Shown here in pieces: positions 18,614 through 27,253 of a stretch of DNA of 64,000 nt (within the stretch, counting starts at the first letter, position 1; every line of letters begins with the position of its first letter). A program made the translations under genes and the position numbers. Under the pieces are notes generated by a model. That model did no database searches. It saw nothing but the letters and a program-made list of their open reading frames with translations, and had not been told where the DNA came from. The stretch is from Phycisphaerae bacterium (GTDB lineage Bacteria; Planctomycetota; Phycisphaerae; Phycisphaerales; Phycisphaeraceae): NCBI GenBank assembly GCA_030425705.1, contig JAUHZU010000011.1, forward strand, positions 62,001 to 126,000. The letters are read 5' to 3'.

Positions 18614-18733
18614 CCCACTTAGCGTATGCCGACCCCCGCCCTGTGGCAATAGCCGGACCGGCCGCGGGCGCGCTTCTACACCCACTATCAGGCCCGCCTG
18701 CAGACTGTTGTAGACGCGGCCACGCCATGAAAA

Positions 18734-18753
18734 CCCCCGCCTTGCGGCGGGGG
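18734..18753 (-). terminator. Intrinsic terminator of tig
   Basis: An 8-bp stem CCCCCGCC/GGCGGGGG with loop TTGC and a T-run in the minus-strand transcript, 34 bases after the trigger factor stop. The hairpin is identical to the one at 14226-14245. Confidence 0.85.
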
Positions 18754-18787
18754 CTGGGGAAGTGCGGGTCTAAGACAAGCCGGCCGA

Positions 18788-20254
18788 TTACTCGGCGTCG
18801 TCCGCCTTCTTCGCGGTGGTCTTCTTCTTGCTCGTCTTCTTCTTGGTGGACTTCTTCTTCGCGGCGGGCTTCGCGTCGTCGCCGGCGACCTCGGTCACCT
18901 TGGCCTGCTCGAGGATCTTGTCCAGCGTCTTCTGCTCGCGGATCTGCAGGTAGAGCTGCTCGATCTGGCCCTGCTGCATCATCTCCTGCCGCACCTTCTC
19001 GGGACGCCGGCCGCTCTGGATCGCCATCATCGCGATGCGCCCGTTCAGCTCCTGCTCGTCCACATCGACCTCCAGGTCCTTGCTCGCCTTGTCGAGGATG
19101 AAGAACTGCTTGAGTTGCCGCTGGGCCGCCTCTTCCGATTCGGTCCGCAGTTCGGCCAGCTTCTGCTGCACCTCGTCCTCCGGCGTCCCGCGGTACATCA
19201 TGTCCATCATCTGCCGCTGCAGCACCCGCTCGGTCTGACGCGAGGAGATGCCCGCGGGCAGGTCCAGCGCCACCTTCTCGACGAGCTGGTCGCACGCCTG
19301 CTGGTACATGTCGGCCTTCTGGTTCTGCTCGGCACGCTGCTCAAGCATCGCCTTCACGCGTTCCTGCAGCTCGTCCTCGCTGCCCAGGCCCATCCGCTCG
19401 ATCAGGTCTTCCAGCGGGGCCGGCTCGATCCGGTGGATCGTCGTGACCTCCAGCTTGATCGTGATCGGCTGGTCCTTGATCTTCTCGTTCTCGTGGCTGG
19501 CCGGGCCGATCATCGAGATCGACACCTTGTCGCCGACCTTCTTGCCCGCCAGCTCCTTGCCGAGGTTCTCGACGAGGATGCCCGCGACGTGGCCCTTGTA
19601 ATCCTTGTCCTTGCCGTGCACCAGGACGTGCGCGGCAGGGAAGTGGGCGATCGTCTCGGCGTCTTCGCCCGCGTCTTTGCCTTCGAGGATCATCACGTCG
19701 ACCATCGCGTAATCGTCTTCCTCGATCTGGCCCTCGGTGATCACCTCGGGTTTGCCTGCCTGCTCGCGGGCACGGCGGACCTCGTCGGCGACCTGCTCGT
19801 CGGTCACTTCGGTGACCGTCTTATTGATCTCCAGGGTGTCGAAGGCCGGCAGCTCGACGTCCGGGGTGACCTCGACCTTAACGGTAAACGTCATGTCGCC
19901 GTCGTCGGGCAGGGCGAGGTCTTCGATGCCGTCGACCTCCGGGTCGCCCAGCACGTCCAGGCCGTTCTTCTCGATGGCGTAGGAGTACGACTCGCTGATG
20001 AGCTGGTTCTTCACGTCGTCCCGGATCGACGAGGCGAATCGCTTCTCGAGCAGCCGGCGGGGGGCGCGGCCGCGGCGGAAACCGGGGAGGACCGCGTCGG
20101 ACTGCAGCGTGCCGTAGCCCTCCTCGATCTTGTCCTTGATCCGGTCAGCCGGCACGACGATGGTCATCGCCTTACACGCGGGGCCGGCGTCCGCGATCTG
20201 GACGTCGTATTCCTGGGTCTTGTCTTCGACTGCGGTGTTGGTGTCGTCAGCCAT
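18788..20254 (-). CDS. tig: Trigger factor, ribosome-associated chaperone
   Basis: 488-residue ribosome-bound peptidyl-prolyl isomerase that shields nascent chains. The N-terminal ribosome-binding domain has PGFRRGRAPRRLLEKRF, the usual GFRxGxxP signature. A FKBP-type domain follows (about 170-260), then the helical C-terminal substrate cradle (about 270-455). The last 30 residues are a Lys-rich tail (KKKSTKKKTSKKKTTAKK), not part of the standard fold. The ATG at 20254 follows AGGAGG by nine bases, a strong ribosome binding site. A terminator separates it from the SHOCT-like gene and clpX. Confidence 0.95.
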   Translation of the reverse strand: MADDTNTAVEDKTQEYDVQIADAGPACKAMTIVVPADRIKDKIEEGYGTLQSDAVLPGFRRGRAPRRLLEKRFASSIRDDVKNQLISESYSYAIEKNGLDVLGDPEVDGIEDLALPDDGDMTFTVKVEVTPDVELPAFDTLEINKTVTEVTDEQVADEVRRAREQAGKPEVITEGQIEEDDYAMVDVMILEGKDAGEDAETIAHFPAAHVLVHGKDKDYKGHVAGILVENLGKELAGKKVGDKVSISMIGPASHENEKIKDQPITIKLEVTTIHRIEPAPLEDLIERMGLGSEDELQERVKAMLEQRAEQNQKADMYQQACDQLVEKVALDLPAGISSRQTERVLQRQMMDMMYRGTPEDEVQQKLAELRTESEEAAQRQLKQFFILDKASKDLEVDVDEQELNGRIAMMAIQSGRRPEKVRQEMMQQGQIEQLYLQIREQKTLDKILEQAKVTEVAGDDAKPAAKKKSTKKKTSKKKTTAKKADDAE

Positions 20255-20590
20255 CGCCGTTGCCTCCTAAGGGCAAGTGCTGTGGGGCGGTTGTTGGTTC
20301 TCGTGGGGAGAGAGTTGTCGGGAAGCCCGTCCCAATGGGGGGATGGGGTCGGCCGACCCACGCCTGGCACCCGCGCCCACACGCGGAACCGGTATCTCGG
20401 CCTAGCCCACTAGTTTCGCGGATGACGGCATGGGAGTCAAACCCAGCCGGGTAGCCGCCCGGAACGAATAGGGTTCACCGGGAGGCGGGGCTATCATGGT
20501 GGAGCGGACGCAATGGATCGCCCCGACTGGGCGTTTACCCCGTACGGGATCTTGCGTCCCGCCGTCCGCCGCTCTGCTTGGGGTCCTGTC
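20255..20590. other. Divergent intergenic region, tig / secreted paralogue
   Basis: A 336-base stretch without a convincing gene. On the minus-strand side it holds the tig ribosome binding site (AGGAGG). On the plus side TATCAT at 20492-20497 is the only good -10-like hexamer and has no clear -35. It must contain both divergent promoters. No RNA gene was recognised. Confidence 0.4.
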
Positions 20591-21637
20591 ATGCCAGACG
20601 TTCGCAAACCGACTCGATCGTCACTTTGGGCGCTGGCCGCCTGCCTGGTCTGCGTCGCCTGTGCCCCGGCCGGTCAGGCCCAGGAACCCGCACCCGGCGA
20701 CACGCTGTCCGAGCGTGAACTGGCCAGGATCGACCGGACCTGGAACCGCTACTGGCGGGAGGTCGCGCCGTTCTACCTCGAGCACGAATCCAGCTTCATC
20801 TGTGTGCCCGGCTTCGACCGGCGGCTCCCCAGCAGCGCCGGGGTGACCGTTGATGACTACCGCGAGCAATCGGTCTGGGAGCAGGAATACACCGACGAAC
20901 GCGGCCGCGAACGGACCCGAACCCTGGTTAAGCCCGAGGCCGAAGCCTTTGCCGCCGTCATGACGATCCAGGCTGTCGCGCCCGGGCAGTACGGCTACAT
21001 CCATTCCGGGAACCTGGTCTCGATCGAAGACGACCGGACCGCGGTGCTCAACGCGGTATGGCTGGTAGACGCCGAAGCGGCGCGCGAAGAAAAGCAGGCC
21101 CTGAAGGCCGAGGTCCTCCGCGGCACGTTCGAGGACATCGAGGACGCGGTGCGTGACCGAGGCCGGCAGGAGCGGCGGAACCGGGGTGACGGGATCGCGC
21201 GGCGACGGGCGGCCGAGAACGAGGCGATCGACTGGGGCTTTGAGGAACGCACCAATGCCGCCACGCGGCAGCGCGACCGCGCGTTCTCGCGGTATCGCTG
21301 GACCGTCATCGGGTACCAGACCGATCGGCTGGAAACCGGCGCACGCTGGCCGGCCGGCAACGCCGCCGACGAAGGGCTGCAGCTGATCATCGTGGCGGTC
21401 GACGGCACCCAAGTGACGGCCGTCCCCGCAGCGCTGATCGGTGACGGGCTGAGTGAGCTTCAGTTCCTCGCCTGCCTCGAGCAGCGCGGCATCAGCAAGG
21501 CCCGGTTCGTGGAGATCGTCAACGAGCAGCGCGCCGCCGACCGGACCGGCTACCTGCCCGCCGTGATCTCGGCGATCGAAGGCACGGATACGACAGCCCC
21601 ATCCGAGCCCAACGACACGGTTGAACTCGCCGACTGA
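20591..21637 (+). CDS. Secreted protein of unknown function, paralogue 1 (NDTVELAD tail)
   Basis: 348-residue protein of no recognised family. A signal peptide (RKPTRSSLWALAACLVCVACAPAGQA) is followed by a conserved block RTWNRYWREVAPFYLEHESSFICVP, a helical Arg-rich centre and a conserved C-terminal block (LQLIIVAVDGTQVTAVPAAL, LSELQFLACLEQRGISKARFVEIVNEQR). It ends NDTVELAD. The next gene is a clear paralogue with the same order of blocks and the same final eight residues. The ATG at 20591 fits the signal peptide; an upstream ATG at 20513 would bury it. The pair may be one operon (90-base gap). Confidence 0.78.
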   Translation: MPDVRKPTRSSLWALAACLVCVACAPAGQAQEPAPGDTLSERELARIDRTWNRYWREVAPFYLEHESSFICVPGFDRRLPSSAGVTVDDYREQSVWEQEYTDERGRERTRTLVKPEAEAFAAVMTIQAVAPGQYGYIHSGNLVSIEDDRTAVLNAVWLVDAEAAREEKQALKAEVLRGTFEDIEDAVRDRGRQERRNRGDGIARRRAAENEAIDWGFEERTNAATRQRDRAFSRYRWTVIGYQTDRLETGARWPAGNAADEGLQLIIVAVDGTQVTAVPAALIGDGLSELQFLACLEQRGISKARFVEIVNEQRAADRTGYLPAVISAIEGTDTTAPSEPNDTVELAD

Positions 21638-21727
21638 GTAGCACTGGGACACTGTAACCGGACCTGTTGTATTGCCATCTATCGGTGGTATGCTTTGGAT
21701 GTACGGTGGACCAGCAGGAGCCGAGTA

Positions 21728-22840
21728 TTGCGAGCCGGCAAAACCAGCCTTGCTTCGATCGCCCTGCCGCTCTTCGCGGCGGGCGCAGTGGCCTTGGTGC
21801 CAGCCACGATACGCTCGGTCCCGCTATCCATCGGCGAACCCCGGCAAGCCCAGGACCGTGGCCCGCAGGCCGACCCGCGCGTTGACCGTACCTGGATCCG
21901 GGAGTGGGAGAAGTTCGCGCCTTTCTATCTTGCTTACAACGATCAGTACATCTGCTTCCCGACTTATAGCCCCGACCGACAGAGCAGCGTGGAAAAATCG
22001 GTCGAGACGTACATCCGGGAAACCGCCTACGAAGTCCGGTATCGCGATCGGCAGGGCCGGGCACAGACCTTTGTAATCTCCAAACCCGTTGAAGACGCAC
22101 AGGCAGCGCTCTGGCTGCTCCGCGACCCGCACGTCGGGGCCTACGGCTACATCAGCTGCGGCTACGTCTCGCAAATCATCAATGAGCGCGAACTCATCCT
22201 CCGGTTTGTCCGTCTCATTTTTGGCATGGAGTGGAGCGAGCTCCGGCGTCAGGAGATGCAAGAGGCCCGCGAGGCGCTGCGGGCGATGCTGATCTCTGCC
22301 CCGAACCGTAGCCGCGCTACACAGAAATCGCGCACCGTAGCTCACCCGGCCGCACGGCAGCGTAGGGACGACCTGCTTAGTGTGTCCGACGTCATCGGCG
22401 AAGCGCTGGCATACCGATTTGAGTCGCGGGATGAGGCCATCGAGTACCAACAGAGTGAGGCATTCCAGAGCCGCCACTGGCACATCATCGGGTTCAGTAC
22501 CGACAACATCGTCGCCGAAGAACTCTGGCCTCAGGGTGCCGCCTCGCTCGCGGGCCTGCACCTGGCCATCGTGGCCGTCGATGAAGAGACGATCACCGCG
22601 GTGCCTGCGGCATGGCTGGAGCGTGAACTGACCGAGCTTCAATTCCTGGAAGTCATCGAAAGCCGGGGGCTCACCAAGGCGGGCTTCGTAGACCTGGTCA
22701 ACCAAGCACGGCGGGAACACCGTCGGGATTACATCCCCGCGGTCCTCCAGGCAATGGAAGGCATTGAGGACGACCCCGCGGAAAACGACGACACCGATTC
22801 GTCCGACGGCGTCAACGACACCGTCGAACTCGCGGACTAA
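21728..22840 (+). CDS. Secreted protein of unknown function, paralogue 2 (NDTVELAD tail)
   Basis: 370-residue paralogue of the preceding gene: RTWIREWEKFAPFYLAYNDQYICFP, LHLAIVAVDEETITAVPAAWL and LTELQFLEVIESRGLTKAGFVDLVNQ align with it, and both end NDTVELAD. The proposed start is the TTG at 21728, seven bases after AGGAG; no ATG precedes the hydrophobic N-terminus (TSLASIALPLFAAGAVALV). The last residues before the tail are an acidic linker (DDPAENDDTDSSDG). No catalytic motif is recognised. Convergent with panE, whose stop overlaps its end by a few bases. Confidence 0.75.
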   Translation: MRAGKTSLASIALPLFAAGAVALVPATIRSVPLSIGEPRQAQDRGPQADPRVDRTWIREWEKFAPFYLAYNDQYICFPTYSPDRQSSVEKSVETYIRETAYEVRYRDRQGRAQTFVISKPVEDAQAALWLLRDPHVGAYGYISCGYVSQIINERELILRFVRLIFGMEWSELRRQEMQEAREALRAMLISAPNRSRATQKSRTVAHPAARQRRDDLLSVSDVIGEALAYRFESRDEAIEYQQSEAFQSRHWHIIGFSTDNIVAEELWPQGAASLAGLHLAIVAVDEETITAVPAAWLERELTELQFLEVIESRGLTKAGFVDLVNQARREHRRDYIPAVLQAMEGIEDDPAENDDTDSSDGVNDTVELAD

Positions 22841-23781
22841 CCCGTGCCTTTCGCAGCGACGCGTTGGTCCTCCAGAAACCGCAGTTGCCGATAGACCGCC
22901 TGCATAACCGGCACGCCGCAGCCCGCTGCGATCGCGGCACGCACGGGATCGCCATGGATCGCCTCGACCTCCATCGCCCGCCCCATCTGCCGGTCCACCT
23001 GCATGCTCGGGCGGTACGGGCCCATCTTCGCGGTATTGCTGAGCATCTTCTCGATGAACGGCGAGTCGATGGTGTGCCCACCACACGCTCGCGCCGCGGC
23101 CGCGACCTCCCGCATCAGTGTCTCGACCAATGCCGCAGTGTCCGTGTGAGCCATCAGTCGCTCCGTGTCTACGCCGAGTACCGCCGAGAGCCCGTTGTAG
23201 GGAACGTTCCAGACGAGCTTCTGCCACCGTGCGAGCGCGAGGTCCTCGACCGGCTCGGTCTGCACCGACGCACCGCAGAAATCGGCCGCGATCTCCGCGA
23301 TGCGCTCGGTCATGCCCGGGCTCGCATACTCACCGACCCGGATGTGGTCGAACCGCACCTGTCGGAAATGCCCCGGCCCAACACGGTTCGAGCACAGAAA
23401 GCACAGCCCGCCGACCACCCGCTCCGCGCCGACCAGCCCCGCAACATGCCGCTCAGGGCAGAGCCCGTTCTGCAGCACGAGGACCGCCCCGCCCGGCTTG
23501 ATGGCCGCGGGCAGCATGTCGGCCAGCGCCTCGCTCTGGGTTGTCTTCAGCGCGACCACCGCGACATCGCTCGGCGGCAGGTCCGCCGGATCACCGAACG
23601 CCTCGACCTCGGGCAACTCGAAATCCCCATGCATCGACGCGATACGCAGGCCATGGGCACGGACATGCTCGTAGTCCCCGCGCAGCAGGAACCGCACCGT
23701 GTGACCGGCCTGCTGCAGGCGTGCGCCGTAGTACCCGCCCAGTGCCCCGGTGCCGAGGATCGTATAGCTGCGATGCGCCAT
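22837..23781 (-). CDS. panE: 2-dehydropantoate 2-reductase family protein
   Basis: 314-residue NAD(P)-dependent ketopantoate reductase-type enzyme; in the pantothenate pathway it forms pantoate. The N-terminal Rossmann motif is ILGTGALGGYYGARLQQAG. LKTTQSEALADMLPAAIKPGGAVLVLQNGL and the C-terminal KLVWNVPYNGLSAVLG and DRQMGRAMEVEAIHGDPV segments match the ApbA/PanE family, including the Lys and Asn expected at the active site. The ATG at 23781 is chosen; upstream sequence overlaps a tRNA gene. PanE paralogues with other keto-acid substrates are common, so the exact substrate is less certain than the family. Confidence 0.85.
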   Translation of the reverse strand: MAHRSYTILGTGALGGYYGARLQQAGHTVRFLLRGDYEHVRAHGLRIASMHGDFELPEVEAFGDPADLPPSDVAVVALKTTQSEALADMLPAAIKPGGAVLVLQNGLCPERHVAGLVGAERVVGGLCFLCSNRVGPGHFRQVRFDHIRVGEYASPGMTERIAEIAADFCGASVQTEPVEDLALARWQKLVWNVPYNGLSAVLGVDTERLMAHTDTAALVETLMREVAAAARACGGHTIDSPFIEKMLSNTAKMGPYRPSMQVDRQMGRAMEVEAIHGDPVRAAIAAGCGVPVMQAVYRQLRFLEDQRVAAKGTG

Positions 23782-23846
23782 GCCCGAAGCGTAGCATCTC
23801 GTGCGTTCTGCGTGGCCGGGCTTGGCCCATGAGGCGTTGGAGAGAA

Positions 23847-23919
23847 TAGGGGTGGCAGGATTCGAACCTGCGACCAAGGGATTATGAGTCCCGTGCTCTA
23901 ACCACTGAGCTACACCCCC
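23847..23919 (-). tRNA. tRNA with CAU anticodon (Met or Ile2)
   Basis: A 73-base cloverleaf: acceptor GGGGGTG pairs with CACCCCT, with G1-U72 as a wobble; D-arm AGCTCAGTGGTTAGAGC; anticodon loop CTCATAA (CAU); T-arm GCAGGTTCGAATCCTGC; discriminator A. It lacks the three G-C pairs that mark the initiator anticodon stem, so it is elongator Met or the lysidine-modified Ile2; the GACTCATAATC context leans to Ile2 but does not settle it. No encoded CCA. It follows tRNA-Arg(CCU) by 37 bases on the same strand. Confidence 0.9.
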
Positions 23920-23956
23920 GTGTTGCTCCGGCCGTGCTCGCCGAAGTAACGGGTCA

Positions 23957-24030
23957 TCCGCACGGCAGGGCTCGAACCTGCGACCTATGCTTTAGGAAAG
24001 CATTGCTCTATCCTACTGAGCTACGCGCGG
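23957..24030 (-). tRNA. tRNA-Arg (CCU)
   Basis: A 74-base cloverleaf: acceptor CCGCGCG/CGTGCGG with one G-U pair; anticodon stem ATGCT/AGCAT around loop TTCCTAA (anticodon CCU); T-arm GCAGGTTCGAGCCCTGC; discriminator A. No encoded CCA. It lies between fdhD and the CAU tRNA on the same strand. Confidence 0.93.
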
Positions 24031-24039
24031 CAAATACTT

Positions 24040-24069
24040 ATCTTATGCCGCCGCCCGTCCCGCGAACAA
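24040..24069 (-). promoter_or_regulatory. Possible tRNA promoter
   Basis: On the minus strand TTGTTC and TAAGAT are separated by 18 bases just upstream of the tRNA-Arg(CCU) gene and downstream of the fdhD stop. The match to the sigma-70 consensus is moderate. The tRNAs could also be transcribed from the molybdenum-cofactor operon. Confidence 0.35.
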
Positions 24070-24078
24070 CCCGCGAAG

Positions 24079-24930
24079 CTACACGACCCGGCCCGCGTGC
24101 GTGTAGAGGTTCATCCGGCCCGGTCGGAGAAACCCGACCAGCGTCTGGCCGCTCTCCTGCGCGAGTTCCACCGCGAGGGAGGACGGCGCGGACACCGCCG
24201 CGATGAGCGGGACCCCCGCGGCCAATGCTTTCTGGACGATCTCGAACGACGCCCGCCCGCTGACCATCAGCGCGTGATCGGGCCGCACCATGCCCGGCTG
24301 CCGGACCGCCCAGCCGAGCACCTTGTCGACCGCGTTGTGCCGGCCGACGTCTTCCCGGAGCACCGCGATCCGGCCGGCGGTATCGATGAGCGCTGCCGCG
24401 TGCAGCCCACCGGTCCGGCTGAAGGCCTCCTGACGCTCACGCAACGCCTCGGGCATCGCCTGTAGCACCGCGGCCGGGAATGCCGGGCCGTATGCGACGG
24501 GCGGGAAGCCGCTGCGCACGGCATCGATACTCGCCTTCCCGCAGACGCCGCAGCTCGATGAAGCAAAGACGTGCCGGGTCAGCTTCTCGAAATCGATCGT
24601 GACGTGCGCCGCGAGCGTGACGTTGAGGATGTTGCCGTCGGCCGCCCGGATACAGGGGTCGATACGCGCGATGTCCTGGCTGCTCTGGATCAGGCCCTCT
24701 GACAACAGGAAGCCGATGGCGAGTTCTTCGTCGTGCCCGGGCGTGCGCATCGTGACACTCACGGCTCGGCTGCGCACCCGGATCTCCAGCGGTTCCTCTA
24801 CCACCAATTCATCGTGATCGGCGACCGCTTGCCCGGCACGCCATCGTGTCACCGTCACGCGGCACACCTGCGGGTCGTCTGCGGCGCCGTCCAGCGATAA
24901 ACGAGATGAAGGGGCGGGCTCAGCCATCAT
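24079..24930 (-). CDS. fdhD: Formate dehydrogenase accessory sulfurtransferase FdhD
   Basis: 283-residue protein that passes sulfur to the molybdenum cofactor before its insertion into formate-dehydrogenase-type enzymes. The essential cysteine pair is C127/C130 in SSCGVCGKASID. TRTGG-type segment SRTGGLHAAAL, the REDVGRHNAVDKVLG motif and the C-terminal SGRASFEIVQKAL match the family over full length. The start (ATG at 24930 or 24927) overlaps the end of the oxidoreductase gene by about 10 bases, so the two are translationally coupled; the partner enzyme of this FdhD is therefore very likely that oxidoreductase. Confidence 0.95.
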   Translation of the reverse strand: MMAEPAPSSRLSLDGAADDPQVCRVTVTRWRAGQAVADHDELVVEEPLEIRVRSRAVSVTMRTPGHDEELAIGFLLSEGLIQSSQDIARIDPCIRAADGNILNVTLAAHVTIDFEKLTRHVFASSSCGVCGKASIDAVRSGFPPVAYGPAFPAAVLQAMPEALRERQEAFSRTGGLHAAALIDTAGRIAVLREDVGRHNAVDKVLGWAVRQPGMVRPDHALMVSGRASFEIVQKALAAGVPLIAAVSAPSSLAVELAQESGQTLVGFLRPGRMNLYTHAGRVV

Positions 24931-27238
24931 GGCGGGTCACGGTGACGGGGATGAACTTGCTCGTCGGCGTTCGGCTGCGGTCCGCGAAGCTGTTGGCGGA
25001 GACCAGCGGGTTCATCTCGGGGAAGTACCCTGCGGCGCAGCCGCGCGGGATGTCGCAGGCGACCACACGGTACCCGGAGATAGCGCGGGCCTGCCCGTCG
25101 TCGAAGTGACTCTCCATGTCGGCGAGGTCGTCGGGCTGCATCCCGCGATCGGCGATGTCCTCCGCATGCATGAACACGACCTTGCGTGTCCCGGTAATAC
25201 CCCGGTACCGGTCGTTCATGCCGTAGACCGTGGTGTTGTACTGGTCGTGCGAGCGAAGGGTCATCAGCCGGAGTTGGCCCGAGGGGAGCGAGAGGTCGGG
25301 GATCGGCGCGGGCGTGAACTGCGCCTTCCGGGACGCGGTCTTCCAGTCGTAGTCGGCGGCGCTGTTGCCCAGGTAAAATCCGCCGGGCGATTGGATCTTC
25401 TCGTTGTATCCCTCGAACAGGTCGGGGAGGCAGTCGGCGATCTTGTCGCGGATGCGGCCGTAGTCGTCGGTCAGCCAGCGCCAGTCGATCCCGCCGCCGT
25501 CGTCGCCGAGTGTCGCCACCGCCACGCCCGCGATGATGGCGGGTTCGGACATCAGTTCGGGTGAGGCCGGGGTGTTCCGTCCCATCGATGCGTGGACCTG
25601 CGACATCGAGTCCTCTACGGTCACCCGTTGGGGCCCGCTGGAGCGAAGATCGGTTTCCGTCCGGCCGAGGCAGGGGAGGATCAGCGCATCGGTGCCGACC
25701 GTGGTGTGGCTGCGGTTGAGCTTCGTGCTGACCTGCACGGTGAGTTTACACCTGCCCAGCGCGTCGGCGACGTAGCCGGTGTCGGGCGCAGCGCTCACGA
25801 AGTTCCCGCCCATACCGATGAAGACTTGCGCTTCGCCGGACGCCATCGCGTGGATCGCGCCGACCGCGTCGTAGCCCTCTTCCGTCGGCGGCTCGAACCC
25901 GAAGACGCGGCGGAGCCCGTCCATCAGCGCCGGCGGCGGCTTCTCGAAAATGCCCATCGTGCGGTCGCCCTGCACGTTGCTGTGGCCGCGCACCGGGCAA
26001 GCCCCCGCGCCGGGCCGGCCGATGTTGCCCCGCAGCAGCAGCAGGTTGACCACCATCTGGATCGTCGGCACCGCGTGCTTGTGCTGGGTCAGCCCCATCG
26101 CCCAGCAGGCGATTACCCGCTCGGCCTTCATGTAGGCGTCCGCCAACGCGACGATGTCTTCCCGGCCGACGCCGCTCTGCTCGACGATCTCGTCCCAGCC
26201 CGTCGCCGACACGTCGGCGCGGAGCGCCTCAAGCCCGACCGTGTGCGCCTCGATAAACGCGGCATCGAGCACACCTCCCGGCCCCGCATCCTCCGCCTCC
26301 AGTACGCGTTTGCACACGCCCTTGAACAGCGCCAGGTCGCCGCCGACCAGCGGCTGGAGATACATCGACGCGATCGATGTCGCGTGGTTGGTCAGCATCG
26401 CCACCGGCTTCTGCGGGTGGAGGAACCCAAGCAGCCCCGCCTCCTTCAGCGGGTTGACCGCGATGATCCGGCAGCCACGCTTCGCGGCCTTGCCCAGTTC
26501 GGTCAGCATGCGGGGGTGGTTGGTGCCCGGGTTCTGCCCGATGACGAGGATGAGGTCGGCCTGCTCGAAGTCGTGCAGCCGTACAGTGCCCTTGCCGATC
26601 CCGATCGTCTCACCGAGCGCGACGCCGCTGGACTCGTGGCACATGTTGGAACAGTCGGGCAGGTTGTTCGTCCCGAACCGGCGGACAAAGAGCTGGTACA
26701 GGAACGCCGCCTCGTTGCTCGTTCGGCCGGACGTGTAGAACACCGCGCGGTCCGGAGAATCCAGCCCGCGCAGGGTGTCGCCGACCAGCTCAAAGGCCTG
26801 CGCCCAGGAGACCGGCTCGTACTTGTCGGTCGCGCGGTTGTACCGCATCGGGTGGGTGAGCCGACCCTGTGACTCGAGCCAGTGGTCGGTCTGGGCACGC
26901 AGCTCGGTGACCGTATGCCTGGGGAAAAACTCGGGGCCGACGCGTTTGCCCGTGGCTTCCCAGGCGACGGCCTTGATCCCGTTCTCGCAAAACTCAAAGC
27001 GGGACGGGTCGTCGGGCTCGGGCCAGGCACAGCCCGGGCAGTCGAAGCCCTCGGGCTGGTTGACCTTGAGCAGGGTCTTGAGGGTGGCGGCGGTGTTGCG
27101 CTGGGCGCGGATATGTTTGAGCCCGGCACCCAGAGCGGGCCAGCCGCCGGCCTTGGTCTCGCTCTCGGTGACCTTGCCGGTCTCGGGGTGGTCGGGGGTC
27201 AGTTCGTCGGCAGGCATCAGGCGGGGCTCGCGGGGCAT
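24920..27238 (-). CDS. FdhF/YdeP-family molybdopterin oxidoreductase
   Basis: 772-residue enzyme of the molybdopterin (DMSO reductase) superfamily, YdeP branch. An N-terminal cluster-type motif CPGCAWPEP...FCENG is typical of YdeP proteins. DCSNMCHESSG (about 205-215) is the active-site region, where Cys rather than selenocysteine is found. LILVIGQNPGTNHPRML and PVRGHSNVQGDRTMGI are cofactor-binding segments, and the C-terminal domain contains LRSHDQYNTTVYGMNDRYRG. No twin-arginine signal, so it should be cytoplasmic. The substrate of most YdeP proteins is not established. It follows mobA by 15 bases and overlaps fdhD. Confidence 0.9.
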   Translation of the reverse strand: MPREPRLMPADELTPDHPETGKVTESETKAGGWPALGAGLKHIRAQRNTAATLKTLLKVNQPEGFDCPGCAWPEPDDPSRFEFCENGIKAVAWEATGKRVGPEFFPRHTVTELRAQTDHWLESQGRLTHPMRYNRATDKYEPVSWAQAFELVGDTLRGLDSPDRAVFYTSGRTSNEAAFLYQLFVRRFGTNNLPDCSNMCHESSGVALGETIGIGKGTVRLHDFEQADLILVIGQNPGTNHPRMLTELGKAAKRGCRIIAVNPLKEAGLLGFLHPQKPVAMLTNHATSIASMYLQPLVGGDLALFKGVCKRVLEAEDAGPGGVLDAAFIEAHTVGLEALRADVSATGWDEIVEQSGVGREDIVALADAYMKAERVIACWAMGLTQHKHAVPTIQMVVNLLLLRGNIGRPGAGACPVRGHSNVQGDRTMGIFEKPPPALMDGLRRVFGFEPPTEEGYDAVGAIHAMASGEAQVFIGMGGNFVSAAPDTGYVADALGRCKLTVQVSTKLNRSHTTVGTDALILPCLGRTETDLRSSGPQRVTVEDSMSQVHASMGRNTPASPELMSEPAIIAGVAVATLGDDGGGIDWRWLTDDYGRIRDKIADCLPDLFEGYNEKIQSPGGFYLGNSAADYDWKTASRKAQFTPAPIPDLSLPSGQLRLMTLRSHDQYNTTVYGMNDRYRGITGTRKVVFMHAEDIADRGMQPDDLADMESHFDDGQARAISGYRVVACDIPRGCAAGYFPEMNPLVSANSFADRSRTPTSKFIPVTVTRHDG

Positions 27239-27253
27239 GAATCGTGGGCGGGG

